DNA of 64,000 nt from Paenibacillus xylanexedens. Its GTDB lineage: Bacteria > Bacillota > Bacilli > Paenibacillales > Paenibacillaceae. Of this stretch, positions 17,045-25,921 are shown piece by piece (position 1 is the first letter of the stretch; each line of letters begins with the position of its first letter). The notes below the pieces were generated by a model. The model had not been told where the DNA came from and made no database searches. It was given only the letters and a program-made list of their open reading frames with translations. Made by a program: the position numbers and the translations under genes. The stretch is taken from positions 1,984,001-2,048,000 of the forward strand of contig NZ_VEBF01000001.1 in NCBI RefSeq assembly GCF_007676705.1, read 5' to 3'.

Positions 17045-18550
17045 CTATTGCTGCACTTTCTCGCGATCTTTGCCTTTATCGGATTCACCCGCGTTTTTGT
17101 TGGCGGCATCCCGATCCTGCCGCATCTCTTCCACCGTTTTCACTTTGAGGCGTGCCGCTCCTTCATATTCCTTCGTCGGAATCAGATCACCTGCAGCAAG
17201 TCTCGCTTCTGCGGCAGCAATGGCTTCACCATACTGCGGTAACCATTGGGCCTGGGCAACCAACATCTCGTCGACTATCTGCCAGATCTCCTTTGGATTA
17301 CACACGGCACCCACGAGCGGGTCCATCATGAACGCCTGACGAAGTAATTTATCATCTCCGTTGACCGCTGCTTCAACCGCAAGACGTTGCACGGAAATAC
17401 TCACATTACATACGGCAGCCGGGCCAAGGGGCAGATCACCTACATGCGGCATGGAGATCCCGTTGCGATCCACATATCCCGGTGCCTCAATAATCGCATC
17501 ATCCGGCAGGTTCGAGATTACTCCATTATTAACGGTATTGAAATGTCCACGATAGACACGTCCCGTCTCCAGCCCTTCAATAATGTACGAACCGTGCTCC
17601 TCGCCGCGTTTCTCCGGAATGAATTGCATCGGTTCATCCTTCATCCAGTTAGGAAAATCAGTCTCAAACCAGTTGCGCCCCTCGGTACACACCCGCAAAT
17701 ATCCACCCGTCTCTCCGTTGATCCAGTTGCCCAGGTCGATCCATTCGTTGATCTCTTCCGGACGTTTGCGGTACCACGGCACATATTCACTCAGATGACC
17801 ATTCGATTCTGTACTGTAATACCCAAAGCGGCGCAGCATATCGATCCGCACTTTCTCAGTACGGCTGTACTCCGGATGTTTCTCGAAGGCTTCGAGCAGG
17901 TCACCTGTAAGGTCCTTACCTTCATGAGAAGCCTGGATATACCAGGTCTGATGGTTGATGCCGGCACAGACAATATCCACTTCACTCTTTTTCAAGCCAA
18001 AAGCTTCCGCAATCTGATGATGACCATGCTGTACGCCATGACACAGTCCGATCGTCCGCACACCGCCATACTTATTGCAGGCCCAAGTCAGCATTGCCAT
18101 CGGATTAGAGTAATTCAGGAGCAGCACATCCGGTGCACTCTGTTCACGAATATCTTTACAGATATCCAGCATCTCGGCGACTCCGCGTTGTCCATACATA
18201 ATGCCGCCTGCACACAGCGTATCGCCAACACATTGGTCTACCCCATATTTCAGTGGAATATCCACATCGGTTGCAAATGCTTCCAGTCCCCCGACACGAA
18301 TCGTACACAGTACGTACTTCGCATCTTTCAACGCTTCTTTACGATCCGTCGTTGGCTGAATTTGAATATTTAATCCATTCTCACGGATATCCCGCTGACA
18401 CAGCTCAGTCACCATATCCAAGTTGTGTTGGTTAATATCGCAGAACGCAATCTCGATGTTGTTGAATTCTGGTACGGTTAGCAAATCCCGCAGTAACCCT
18501 CTTGTAAATCCGATACTTCCTGCCCCGATAAATGCCACTTTAAACGACAT
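17045..18550 (-). CDS. melA: GH4 alpha-galactosidase (MelA type)
   Basis: Cytoplasmic NAD- and Mn-dependent glycosidase of 501 residues, releasing galactose from alpha-galactosides. The N-terminal Rossmann motif is VAFIGAGSIGFTRGLLRDLL. The GH4 metal and catalytic regions appear as DQCVGDTLCAGGIMYGQRG, LLNYSNPMAMLTWA, GLCHGVQHGHHQIAEAF and GINHQTWY. The start at 18550 is chosen because GGGGAGGA precedes it and the GH4 core begins immediately; the frame extends to 18604 without a site. The alpha-galactosidase subtype is inferred from the CHGVQH/INHQTW pattern. It is followed by its own terminator and preceded by an AraC regulator gene on the same strand. Confidence 0.93.
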   Translation of the reverse strand: MSFKVAFIGAGSIGFTRGLLRDLLTVPEFNNIEIAFCDINQHNLDMVTELCQRDIRENGLNIQIQPTTDRKEALKDAKYVLCTIRVGGLEAFATDVDIPLKYGVDQCVGDTLCAGGIMYGQRGVAEMLDICKDIREQSAPDVLLLNYSNPMAMLTWACNKYGGVRTIGLCHGVQHGHHQIAEAFGLKKSEVDIVCAGINHQTWYIQASHEGKDLTGDLLEAFEKHPEYSRTEKVRIDMLRRFGYYSTESNGHLSEYVPWYRKRPEEINEWIDLGNWINGETGGYLRVCTEGRNWFETDFPNWMKDEPMQFIPEKRGEEHGSYIIEGLETGRVYRGHFNTVNNGVISNLPDDAIIEAPGYVDRNGISMPHVGDLPLGPAAVCNVSISVQRLAVEAAVNGDDKLLRQAFMMDPLVGAVCNPKEIWQIVDEMLVAQAQWLPQYGEAIAAAEARLAAGDLIPTKEYEGAARLKVKTVEEMRQDRDAANKNAGESDKGKDREKVQQ

Positions 18551-18629
18551 GCATATATCCTCCCCTAATCCGAATATTTCACTTCGGTTAATGACTCTCT
18601 TCATGAAATCATTGTACCAACGGCAAAAG

Positions 18630-18643
18630 GGGAAGCGTTATCA
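18630..18643 (-). promoter_or_regulatory. Weak candidate cre site upstream of GH4 gene
   Basis: The minus strand reads TGATAACGCTTCCC, 12 of 14 positions of the cre pattern TGWNANCGNTNWCA. It lies about 80 bp before the ATG and just upstream of a possible -10 TACAAT. Confidence 0.35.
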
Positions 18644-18739
18644 AAATCATGACCTGTTCAAGATCTTGTTGTCAAAAATCCTAACTTTTACACGCCAGCT
18701 CCACTAATCGATATGTATTCGAAAATAACTGCAATCGGC

Positions 18740-19753
18740 TCATTCATCCGACGGGTACTGACTAACATGCCGTTCCATAGAGGAGCGAAATTCAACTGGC
18801 GTCGAGCCTGTATATTTCTTGAATAACATATGAAAATACTGACGACTGCCTACTCCAACATAGTCGGAGATCTCCGAGATCGGAATATTCGTCTGCTGAA
18901 GCAGCATCTTGGCTTTCTCCATTCGAAGCATCGTCAGGTAGTCGGTAGGTGTTCGCTGCGTGTGCTGACGAAAAATACGATGTAAATAGCCCGGATGCAG
19001 ATTAACGGCTGCTGCGATATCCTTCATCTGAATGTTGCGATCCATATTGTGATGCATGAATTCAATGGTTCGTTTGACATACAGCTCCGCCTGATCTGGC
19101 GCACTCCGGCTCATTTCTCCGCGCAGACGTGCAACACGGACCAGCAACTGGATAAACAGTGTACGTACCAGCATGCCCTGTTCCGGGGACGTCAGATTCC
19201 GGGCTTCGCGGTGATGCGACCTTTCCTCTGATGGAATGATCTTCATCGGCACAGTCGATCTTCCTTGCTCCAGCAGACCGCGTTGATCGAGTTCCAGCAC
19301 CAGACTCTTCATAATGTGGTACACCTCTTCCGGATCAGGCAGTACCAAATATGGCGAAGCATTAGTGAGTAGAGTATGGACTTCTTCCTCTTCCAACGCG
19401 AGCTGACGGATGGATAGCTGTCCGGGAGGCGAGCCTGAGAATCCAAACTCCACATTGAGCATACGGCAAGGGACACCATCTACCACCAGCAAACGGTGCG
19501 GGACACCTGCGTCGAGCATGATGAACTGTCCTTTTTTCAAAATAGTCTGCTCTGAACTCCCATCTGGCATCTGCACATCCACCCGGCACATTCCCGAAAT
19601 AATGTACATGATCTCCGTGGAATCATGTTGGTGATAGGACATACGGTAGTTGTCCCATTGCTTGTAATAGTAAGCATAGAAACGCGGTCCACAGTCCTCC
19701 GTTCGTAGTCCCTCCTGATACAGGCTTCCTGTCCAGCGCTTCATGACACTCAT
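18740..19753 (-). CDS. AraC family transcriptional regulator with cupin domain
   Basis: Sugar-responsive DNA-binding regulator of 337 residues. An N-terminal cupin (HQHDSTEIMYIISGMCRVDV, then LKKGQFIMLDAGVPHRLLVV) is followed by a linker and a C-terminal double helix-turn-helix (MKDIAAAVNLHPGYLHRIFR, then ISEISDYVGVGSRQYFHMLF). The start at 19753 is favoured by GGAGG 7 bp before it; the frame reaches 19849 without a site. It lies 189 bp before the GH4 gene on the same strand and after the rhamnogalacturonan lyase gene, so it probably activates one or both. Confidence 0.93.
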   Translation of the reverse strand: MSVMKRWTGSLYQEGLRTEDCGPRFYAYYYKQWDNYRMSYHQHDSTEIMYIISGMCRVDVQMPDGSSEQTILKKGQFIMLDAGVPHRLLVVDGVPCRMLNVEFGFSGSPPGQLSIRQLALEEEEVHTLLTNASPYLVLPDPEEVYHIMKSLVLELDQRGLLEQGRSTVPMKIIPSEERSHHREARNLTSPEQGMLVRTLFIQLLVRVARLRGEMSRSAPDQAELYVKRTIEFMHHNMDRNIQMKDIAAAVNLHPGYLHRIFRQHTQRTPTDYLTMLRMEKAKMLLQQTNIPISEISDYVGVGSRQYFHMLFKKYTGSTPVEFRSSMERHVSQYPSDE

Positions 19754-20114
19754 ATCCATACCTCCATTCCTACAACGATCGATCCTCACTTTTCTCCATT
19801 GTAGCAATTCTGTAGGTTGAATATAAACTGTCTTCGTTAAAACCATCATTGCATTATTAAATTAGATAAATGCTACCGAGATCTGGACTCCAACGATGTA
19901 AAAGAATGACGTAACATGGATCGCTGGGAACACGCCAAGCTCTATCCGCAGATCCTAATGTGAAAAAAGCTCTGAAACCTCCATGTGCCGAGACACATTG
20001 GGATTCCAGAGCTTCTAAGCTTCGATACCAACACTTAAGAACTGGTGCTGCTTTACGTTACAGGTTGATCCGATGTGATGTTGTTATGTTGTTACTGTCG
20101 CTAACCCGGCCTGC
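19754..20114. other. Gap between PL11 and AraC genes
   Basis: 361 bp containing the presumed promoter of the AraC gene (not identifiable by consensus) and the PL11 terminator at 19963-20014. The 100 bp next to the PL11 stop show no structure. Confidence 0.5.
19963..20014 (-). terminator. Intrinsic terminator after PL11 gene
   Basis: On the minus strand AAGCTCTG and CAGAGCTT enclose an inner ATGTG/CACAT stem. The closing arm runs into six Ts. Confidence 0.85.
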
Positions 20115-22526
20115 TTACTTTCCGCCCTTACCTGGCGTGTAGAACTTAGGCAGCGTTACTTTGGACCAGTCGATATCCGATGCCATGTAGAAGGACGGAT
20201 AGGAAGGCTGGTTGTATCCACTGTTCTGTCCGGCAATGCCCACACGATACATCGCATCATGCATGAGCGTGTACAGCTTGCGGTCTGTCTTCTCGATACT
20301 CAGATAGATCCGGATCGCTGAGCTGTCGGTGGTTCTCACCAGCATCTCTTCCCGCCAATCCCCGAAGATATCAGCTACGAGAGACGGCGTGCCTTTCGTG
20401 TGATTGTTGGTCAATGTGCCTGTTGCGGTCAGCAACGTGCCACGACTCCAATCCTTGATGGTTGGAGTAACATCAATCGCACCATCAACGATCTGTGTCG
20501 TCATATCGGCAGCCCAACGGATATTCATATTTGTACCCGGCATCTGATCACTGATTTTCTCACCCTTAGCTGTCCATAATCCTACAGCCCATGTCTCCAG
20601 CCCACGACGAGTCGGATCGACATCCCCCACCATGCCGCGACCGGTATCTTTCCCCGTGTACCCACCATAGATGACTTCTCCGGTCTTCGCATCACGCAGG
20701 GAATAACCGTATGGCGCCCACGGACCACCCTCGTGAACCATGAAAATCTCCAGTCCCGGACGATCCGGGTCGATATCTGCCACATGAAGTGCGTCCCCAT
20801 GACCCAGACGAGCAATGGTTCCCGGTGCAGCACTCTCGGCAGGCATCAGGTCTGTGGAGCTGTAAAGCACGCTACCGTCATGATCAATCGTAGCGGAACC
20901 ATAGATAATCTCCTGTTTGCCGTCTCCATCCACATCCGCCACACTGAAATAGTGCGCACCTTGAGTGGTAATGGAGCCGTACTCTGGATCTGTACCATCT
21001 ACACCATGCGGCCCGTCATTGAACGGGTTCTTCATCGGTGTCCAGCCGCTGTCCACTTTCCATTCCTTCTTCAGCTTCTTGCCGTCCCAATTGTAGGCAA
21101 CCATCGTCGAACGTGTATAATATCCGCGTGCAAAGATAGCAGACGGTTTCTTGCCATCCAGATACGCCACGCCTGCCAGGAAACGGTCCACCCGATTGCC
21201 CGGTTCAATCCGTGCCATGGCATAATCGCCCCACATCAGACCGTCATCATGACGTTCAGGTTCGTATGGGATAGTCTCCAGCTCTTTACCTGATTTACCT
21301 TCAAATACCGTAACGTACTCGGGTCCATCCACGATAAAACCTTCAAACTTGCGCAGCTCATTTCGGTTGCTGCGTTCTACCGCATATACATCAATGAAGT
21401 AGTCGGCCAGGCTCTCGGCATCCTGCTGAGATAATGGGTAGTTATATTTTTTCTCCATTCCAAAAGCCTCTTCCAATGTCGCAGGCCAGTTGCCCTTCAC
21501 AACCTCGTCGTGTTTATCCCAGTTCCTGAACATATCCACCACGTGATCGTAGTAACCATCCGCACTCAAACGATAATCATCTTCGTTCGAGTACCCTGCC
21601 TTGCGATCCTGCTTGGGAAGCGTGATATATTTCTCGGATGTCACTTTTCCTTTTTTGTTGTATTTAATAATCTTCGTACCGGGAGCGGTCTTGAACATCA
21701 TCTCGGCCTTGCCATCCCCGTCAAAATCGTAAACGAGCATCTGAGTATAATGAGCACCCGCCCGGATGTTAACCCCAAGATCGATCCGATACAGCAATTG
21801 TCCATCCAGGGTGTAAGCATCAATGTAGGTTTTACCGGTGTACCCTTTTTGAGATACGTCCTTGGCGTTAGATGGGTCCCATTTCACGAAAAACTCATAC
21901 TGGCCATCCCCGTCTACATCGCCCACGCTCATGTCATTGGCGGAATACGTATAGGCCTCTCCTGCTGGCGTCACGCCATCAGCCGGTTTTTGCAGTGGAA
22001 TGTCCACGTAGCCGTTCGCCCATGGTTTGACAGATGCACTGCGTTTGCTCTCCTTGCCCTTCTTGTTCACCGTTGCCACTTCATAACGAGACGATGATTT
22101 GCCTGTGGCATCTACATAGTTGGTGCTGTCCGTGACGGTTGCGATCTTTTTGCCATCACGATAGACATTAAAGTCCGTACCTGTCAGCCCTTTGTCGCTG
22201 TACCCTGTGGCCTCGTCACCAAGCAATCTCCAGCTGAGAAACACCCCTTCAGATGTCGAAGCAGCCACCAGTCCCCGATCCAGATATTCCAGTTGAATCT
22301 CTTTCACGTGACCGCCTCCCTTATGTGATTGCAGGCTGGCCTCCGTCGACCCATTACCGTTCGAAGCTGCTGCTCCCGTAACACCAGCCGTTCCTCCAAT
22401 GAGAAGAGCTACGCTGAGTGCCGAAGAGAGCACCTTGGCTGCAAGTGGCATACTTGCCTTCCTGCGACCTGATTGCCGACCTGACACCGATCCCTTATGT
22501 ACCGGCGCTGTTGTTTCTGAGTTCAT
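20115..22526 (-). CDS. Secreted rhamnogalacturonan lyase, PL11 (YesW/YesX-like)
   Basis: Extracellular pectinase of 803 residues that should cleave the rhamnogalacturonan I backbone by beta-elimination. A long signal peptide starts with a basic stretch (GRQSGRRKAS) and a hydrophobic core (VLSSALSVALLIGGTAGVTG). After an N-terminal beta domain comes the calcium-rich eight-bladed propeller of PL11, with EF-hand-like loops SVGDVDGDGQYEFFVKWD, YDFDGDGKAEMMFKTAPGT and VADVDGDGKQEIIYGSATID. The length exceeds that of B. subtilis YesW (about 620), mainly through the N-terminal extension. The catalytic domain looks complete. A cre-type site upstream suggests catabolite repression. Confidence 0.95.
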   Translation of the reverse strand: MNSETTAPVHKGSVSGRQSGRRKASMPLAAKVLSSALSVALLIGGTAGVTGAAASNGNGSTEASLQSHKGGGHVKEIQLEYLDRGLVAASTSEGVFLSWRLLGDEATGYSDKGLTGTDFNVYRDGKKIATVTDSTNYVDATGKSSSRYEVATVNKKGKESKRSASVKPWANGYVDIPLQKPADGVTPAGEAYTYSANDMSVGDVDGDGQYEFFVKWDPSNAKDVSQKGYTGKTYIDAYTLDGQLLYRIDLGVNIRAGAHYTQMLVYDFDGDGKAEMMFKTAPGTKIIKYNKKGKVTSEKYITLPKQDRKAGYSNEDDYRLSADGYYDHVVDMFRNWDKHDEVVKGNWPATLEEAFGMEKKYNYPLSQQDAESLADYFIDVYAVERSNRNELRKFEGFIVDGPEYVTVFEGKSGKELETIPYEPERHDDGLMWGDYAMARIEPGNRVDRFLAGVAYLDGKKPSAIFARGYYTRSTMVAYNWDGKKLKKEWKVDSGWTPMKNPFNDGPHGVDGTDPEYGSITTQGAHYFSVADVDGDGKQEIIYGSATIDHDGSVLYSSTDLMPAESAAPGTIARLGHGDALHVADIDPDRPGLEIFMVHEGGPWAPYGYSLRDAKTGEVIYGGYTGKDTGRGMVGDVDPTRRGLETWAVGLWTAKGEKISDQMPGTNMNIRWAADMTTQIVDGAIDVTPTIKDWSRGTLLTATGTLTNNHTKGTPSLVADIFGDWREEMLVRTTDSSAIRIYLSIEKTDRKLYTLMHDAMYRVGIAGQNSGYNQPSYPSFYMASDIDWSKVTLPKFYTPGKGGK

Positions 22527-22636
22527 CCACCTTCACGCTCCTTGAGACAGAATAGGTGACGCATATACACATCGATGATGATTGGACGTTCGATAATTCA
22601 CACAGACCTTCTTCGAAAGAAGGTTCAAACTCACAA

Positions 22637-22651
22637 TGATTACGCTTACAA
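22637..22651 (-). promoter_or_regulatory. cre site upstream of PL11 gene
   Basis: The minus strand reads TTGTAAGCGTAATCA, matching every fixed position of the Bacillus cre consensus WTGNAANCGNWNNCW. It lies about 110 bp before the PL11 ATG. Confidence 0.65.
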
Positions 22652-22846
22652 AATTAAAAAAGAGAAATCAGCTTGCCCGACTACCAGAGCACGGTCCCCC
22701 TTCCATTCTCTTTCCAATCCGAGCGAGGCGATCCCGCCCATCGGGTTCTATTATAGACATCCTGCCTGCCAGACCCTAGGCAAATATCCGTCTAAAACGA
22801 TCAATAATCAGTGTTTTTAGGAGTGAATGACTCTTGTAATGAATAG

Positions 22847-22886
22847 CAAAAAACCGCAACCCTCTAAGAGACTGAGGATTGCGGTT
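22847..22886 (-). terminator. Intrinsic terminator after GH6 gene
   Basis: AACCGCAACCCTC (22852-22864) pairs with GAGGATTGCGGTT (22874-22886), one mismatch. Six Ts follow on the minus strand. Confidence 0.88.
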
Positions 22887-22906
22887 AAGACAATTACAAG
22901 TAAAGT

Positions 22907-25351
22907 TTAAGGCTCAATGCCCCATACCAGGTTTCCACCTTGGTAGAGCGTTACCTTGTTCCAATCCTGATAGGATGTTTTGGTTGGATCGAAGGAGTAG
23001 TCGTTACTCTCGTCAAAGTTGGACCAGTCTGTTTTGTACATGCGAAGCTGGATGTCTCCAGTCTGTCCATCAGCCTGAATGCTGCCAGCGCCAGATGTGA
23101 AGCTCAACTCCACATACGAGTCTGTGAAGGTACGCTGGATATTGGCTCCGCCAACTTGAGCGTAATCGATGGCAGAATCCATCGCAGCCGAGCCTTCTTT
23201 GGAGAAGTAATATCTGATCTTCAGATCACTCAGATTCACAGCAGTACTGCCCAGATTTTTGATGTTGAAATACGGTTTGATCTGGCTATCCTGAGCATTG
23301 GTATCTCCAGCACGATATTGCAGGACAAGATCACTGGTCGGTACAACGACACTTTGAGGTGTCGCGGAAGCTACAGCGGAATTGGCACTTTGCCCTGCTG
23401 TATTCACTGCACTTACCACATAATGATACGTTGTGCCGTTCGTGAGGGCAGTGTTGGTGTAGGACGTACCACTCACATTCGCCGCGATCGTTGTGAACGG
23501 ACCTGATGCAATCAGCGCCCGTTTCACATTATAACTTGTCGCACCTGTAGAAGCGGTCCACGTCAGGCTCACCTGTGCATTGCCTGCGGTTGCTGTGAGA
23601 GCAGTCGGTGCAGCTGGCGCCGTTACACCTGCAACGGGTGTAGCTGTTGCTGTTGCAGAGTTAACACTTTCACCTACTGCATTCGTTGCCGTTACCACAT
23701 AATAATAGGTTGTACCATTGATCAGGCCGGTGTTGCTGTAAGATGTTCCACTTACATTGGCTGCAATCGTTGTGAATGGACCTGATGCACTCAGTGCCCG
23801 CTTAACACTATAACTTGTAGCCCCTGTAGAAGCAGTCCACGTCAAGGAGACCTGGGCGTTACCGGCAGAAGCCGTCAATGCTGCTGGTGCTGCCGGAGCT
23901 GTTGTTCCCCCCGGAGGATTGCCTCCACCGTTACTGGCAGGCAGTACAGGGAATGAGTTTTTCACCAGTGCCACGAATTGATCATGGAACCAGTGACCCG
24001 ATACCGGAGCATTAGGCAATGCACCTGTTAATACACCATCCCGAGTGATGAAGGTTGGATCACACATCCGGTCGAAACCTTTGCCTTCGTTATTCGGAAT
24101 TTCGGAGCTGGATCCATCGGATTCACCCGGAGGTTTCACCCATACATAAGCATCCAGATGCGCTGGTCCTGGTGCAGCCTTAGGTGCTTCACCAATACCT
24201 GCGCCACTGGCATTACACCAGTTCCCCCGATGCTCCCGGCGATCTACACGTCCAGAATTCACATAATCATTGATGTTGCTGCCCGTAGCAGATGCTGGAC
24301 GGTCTACCCCGCCCCACCCATTCCGGCTAGTATCAATCAGGAAACCTGTGCTGCTTGGCCAGCCAGCTTGTACGAAATCGGCATACAGCGCAGCGGTGAA
24401 ATCGGTTTCGTCAAAATAAGGATTCCACTCATAAAACTTGGCAGATTTAATCGGTTGTCCACCGATATTAAGATCAGGGTTAGGCAGATTCGGTTCATGG
24501 GTAGGCGTCGTATTTGCAGTGTTGGTGATAAAACCATCTGCGCTCTGCAAGCCTGCTGCTGTATCATTTACCACGTCAGTATACAGGGCAATCGCACCGC
24601 TACGGTTGTTGTCCCATCCGAGCCAGCCGGAGTGGCCGATATCCAGGTAGTTGTACACATTGGGAATGGCATGCAGCTTGTCCAGAGCATACTTGACCCC
24701 AGCTTCATAGATACCTGTTGAGCTAGCTTGCGCACAGGCGGGAGTACTCAAATTGGTCACAAGGTTAGGCAGGCTGTCCGGCTCAATGATCGTTACAATA
24801 CGAATATCCTGATACTTCGGATCTGCGAAGATATCTGCAATGACATCAATATAATCCGTTTTGTAGGTCTGCAGCGCAGCCTGTGTTAGTGGAAGTTCAC
24901 CATTGGATGCAAGTGCATGACAATCCCGACCTGGCAGGTTATAGATAACAAATGAAGCGGTTATTGGTGTCCCAGGTTTCTTTTGGGCGAGAACGGCATC
25001 AAGATGCTGCTCAACGCTTTTGCGACCAGCATTGTCTGCGCCGCCATAGATCGCAGCTATACGGTCAATCCACACTGCCGTTGGATACGATTTGACCGTC
25101 TCCATCTTTGCCTTCAGCGATGTATCATTCGTAAGCGCAATGGACGTATCCACGAGAGCCGAATAATCCTGGTTCAGATAAGCCGTCGCTCCCACAAATG
25201 GATTATCCACATGTGCTTCAGCAGCCTGAGTCAGACCTGGAGACATTCCCGGGAAAATCCCCGCCGCGAGCAGCGTTGCTGCCAGCATTTGTTTTACACC
25301 TTTGCGCAGGATCTTCTTACCTCTCGATTTGGTTTTCAATTTAGTCTTCAT
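22907..25351 (-). CDS. Secreted GH6 cellobiohydrolase/endoglucanase with FN3-FN3-CBM3
   Basis: Extracellular cellulase of 814 residues. A basic, hydrophobic signal peptide spans about 1-43. The GH6 catalytic domain (about 48-475) shows FVIYNLPGRDCHALASNGE, the catalytic-acid region IIEPDSLPNLV, YLDIGHSGWLGWDNN, FLIDTSRNGWGG and WVKPPGESDGSS. A Gly/Pro/Thr linker leads to two FN3 modules (about 484-576 and 577-672) and a C-terminal CBM3 cellulose-binding module (about 673-814). The FN3 modules are nearly identical. The start is supported by AAAGGAAAGGTGG 6 bp before the ATG. It is monocistronic with its own terminator and a long leader bearing a cre site. Confidence 0.96.
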   Translation of the reverse strand: MKTKLKTKSRGKKILRKGVKQMLAATLLAAGIFPGMSPGLTQAAEAHVDNPFVGATAYLNQDYSALVDTSIALTNDTSLKAKMETVKSYPTAVWIDRIAAIYGGADNAGRKSVEQHLDAVLAQKKPGTPITASFVIYNLPGRDCHALASNGELPLTQAALQTYKTDYIDVIADIFADPKYQDIRIVTIIEPDSLPNLVTNLSTPACAQASSTGIYEAGVKYALDKLHAIPNVYNYLDIGHSGWLGWDNNRSGAIALYTDVVNDTAAGLQSADGFITNTANTTPTHEPNLPNPDLNIGGQPIKSAKFYEWNPYFDETDFTAALYADFVQAGWPSSTGFLIDTSRNGWGGVDRPASATGSNINDYVNSGRVDRREHRGNWCNASGAGIGEAPKAAPGPAHLDAYVWVKPPGESDGSSSEIPNNEGKGFDRMCDPTFITRDGVLTGALPNAPVSGHWFHDQFVALVKNSFPVLPASNGGGNPPGGTTAPAAPAALTASAGNAQVSLTWTASTGATSYSVKRALSASGPFTTIAANVSGTSYSNTGLINGTTYYYVVTATNAVGESVNSATATATPVAGVTAPAAPTALTATAGNAQVSLTWTASTGATSYNVKRALIASGPFTTIAANVSGTSYTNTALTNGTTYHYVVSAVNTAGQSANSAVASATPQSVVVPTSDLVLQYRAGDTNAQDSQIKPYFNIKNLGSTAVNLSDLKIRYYFSKEGSAAMDSAIDYAQVGGANIQRTFTDSYVELSFTSGAGSIQADGQTGDIQLRMYKTDWSNFDESNDYSFDPTKTSYQDWNKVTLYQGGNLVWGIEP
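23336..23902 (-). repeat. Tandem FN3-encoding duplication within the GH6 gene
   Basis: Two adjacent segments of about 285 bp (23336-23623 and 23624-23902) encode FN3 modules sharing long identical stretches, for example AGNAQVSLTWTASTGATSY and GPFTTIAANVSGTSY. They look like a recent internal duplication. Confidence 0.8.
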
Positions 25352-25770
25352 AGTTCCACCTTTCCTTTAGTTAGATTGGGTTGTACTCATGTCTGATCCT
25401 CTGTGTCATTATGATGCTTAGCACGAAGAGAACGTTCGGATGAGTTGGTTGTATCACCTCCAAAAGAAATGGTTGTGTAGCTGGAATCTTGAGCAAACAA
25501 ATTGTGTGTGAGGGCGAATCATGTGAATGAGTATAATATGGTGGGTGTGATTGAACGTGTGTTAGACATGAAGAAGTGTGAAAAATGACTTACGGGATGT
25601 CTGAATCCTAAATTCGGTAAGCGCTTTCTTTAAGCAGTTAAAAAAAAGGTCTTCGCCTATCCATCTACAAACATGATGTTCGGTGTCACCTCCTTATGTT
25701 CTGATTATACGACATGTAAATATTACTGTAAATTGAATTATATAAATTTAATTATATTTTTTTCCATAAT
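25352..25770 (-). promoter_or_regulatory. Long GH6 leader: sigma-A promoter, cre site and two orphan Shine-Dalgarno-like sequences
   Basis: On the minus strand TTTACA (25727-25732), 17 bp and TATAAT (25704-25709) form a near-consensus promoter, giving a leader of about 345 nt. Inside it are two long matches to the complement of the 16S rRNA 3' end. AAGGAGGTGA (25686-25695) is followed 14 nt later by a five-codon ORF, ATG at 25674. GGAGGTGATACAACC (25447-25461) has no start codon. A cre box AGAAAGCGCTTACC (25616-25629) lies downstream of the promoter, where bound CcpA would act as a roadblock. The orphan sites could protect the message as Stab-SD elements do. Confidence 0.6.
25616..25629 (-). 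promoter_or_regulatory. cre site in GH6 leader
   Basis: AGAAAGCGCTTACC on the minus strand matches 12 of 14 bases of TGAAAGCGCTTACA and has the palindromic AAGCGCTT core. Confidence 0.6.
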
Positions 25771-25884
25771 TCAGGCAGGAATCTGGACATCCCTTGCCCC
25801 TAACCACACCAAAGGCTCATCATGGCTATATGCCACAATGAACCTCGTGTTTTTCAAGGTCGAATCGACCGTTCGTCTAGATAG
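25771..25884 (-). pseudogene. Possible C-terminal gene remnant
   Basis: 38 codons between in-frame stops, without a start, read like protein (FIVAYSHDEPLVWLGARD before the stop). The fragment ends just upstream of the GH6 promoter. It may be a decayed gene end or chance; no family recognised. Confidence 0.2.
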
Positions 25885-25921
25885 TCATTACATATAATGC
25901 CTTGTTCTTAAATTCCTACGT

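Larger units (their letters stand above)
22527..22906. other. Gap between PL11 start and GH6 stop
   Basis: 380 bp with a perfect cre-consensus match (22637-22651), an inverted repeat CCTTCTT-CGA-AAGAAGG (22607-22623) that could be an activator or repressor site, and the GH6 terminator (22847-22886). No coding potential is seen. Confidence 0.55.

Noticed and set aside
17387-18373. 328-codon plus-strand frame
   Set aside because: Lies wholly antisense to the GH4 gene, lacks a ribosome binding site and has no protein-like motif; a shadow of GH4 codon use.
25642-25650. Run of eight Ts (minus strand) in the GH6 leader as a terminator
   Set aside because: The bases before it (GGCGAAGACC) do not form a stable hairpin, so an intrinsic terminator is not supported.
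25858-25871. Palindrome GGTCGATTCGACC after the MacA-like gene as a terminator
   Set aside because: Only five base pairs with a three-base loop and no T run on either strand.
25673-25897. Plus-strand 74-codon frame with hydrophobic stretch
   Set aside because: No ribosome binding site, AT-driven hydrophobicity, and it overlaps the strong minus-strand GH6 promoter.
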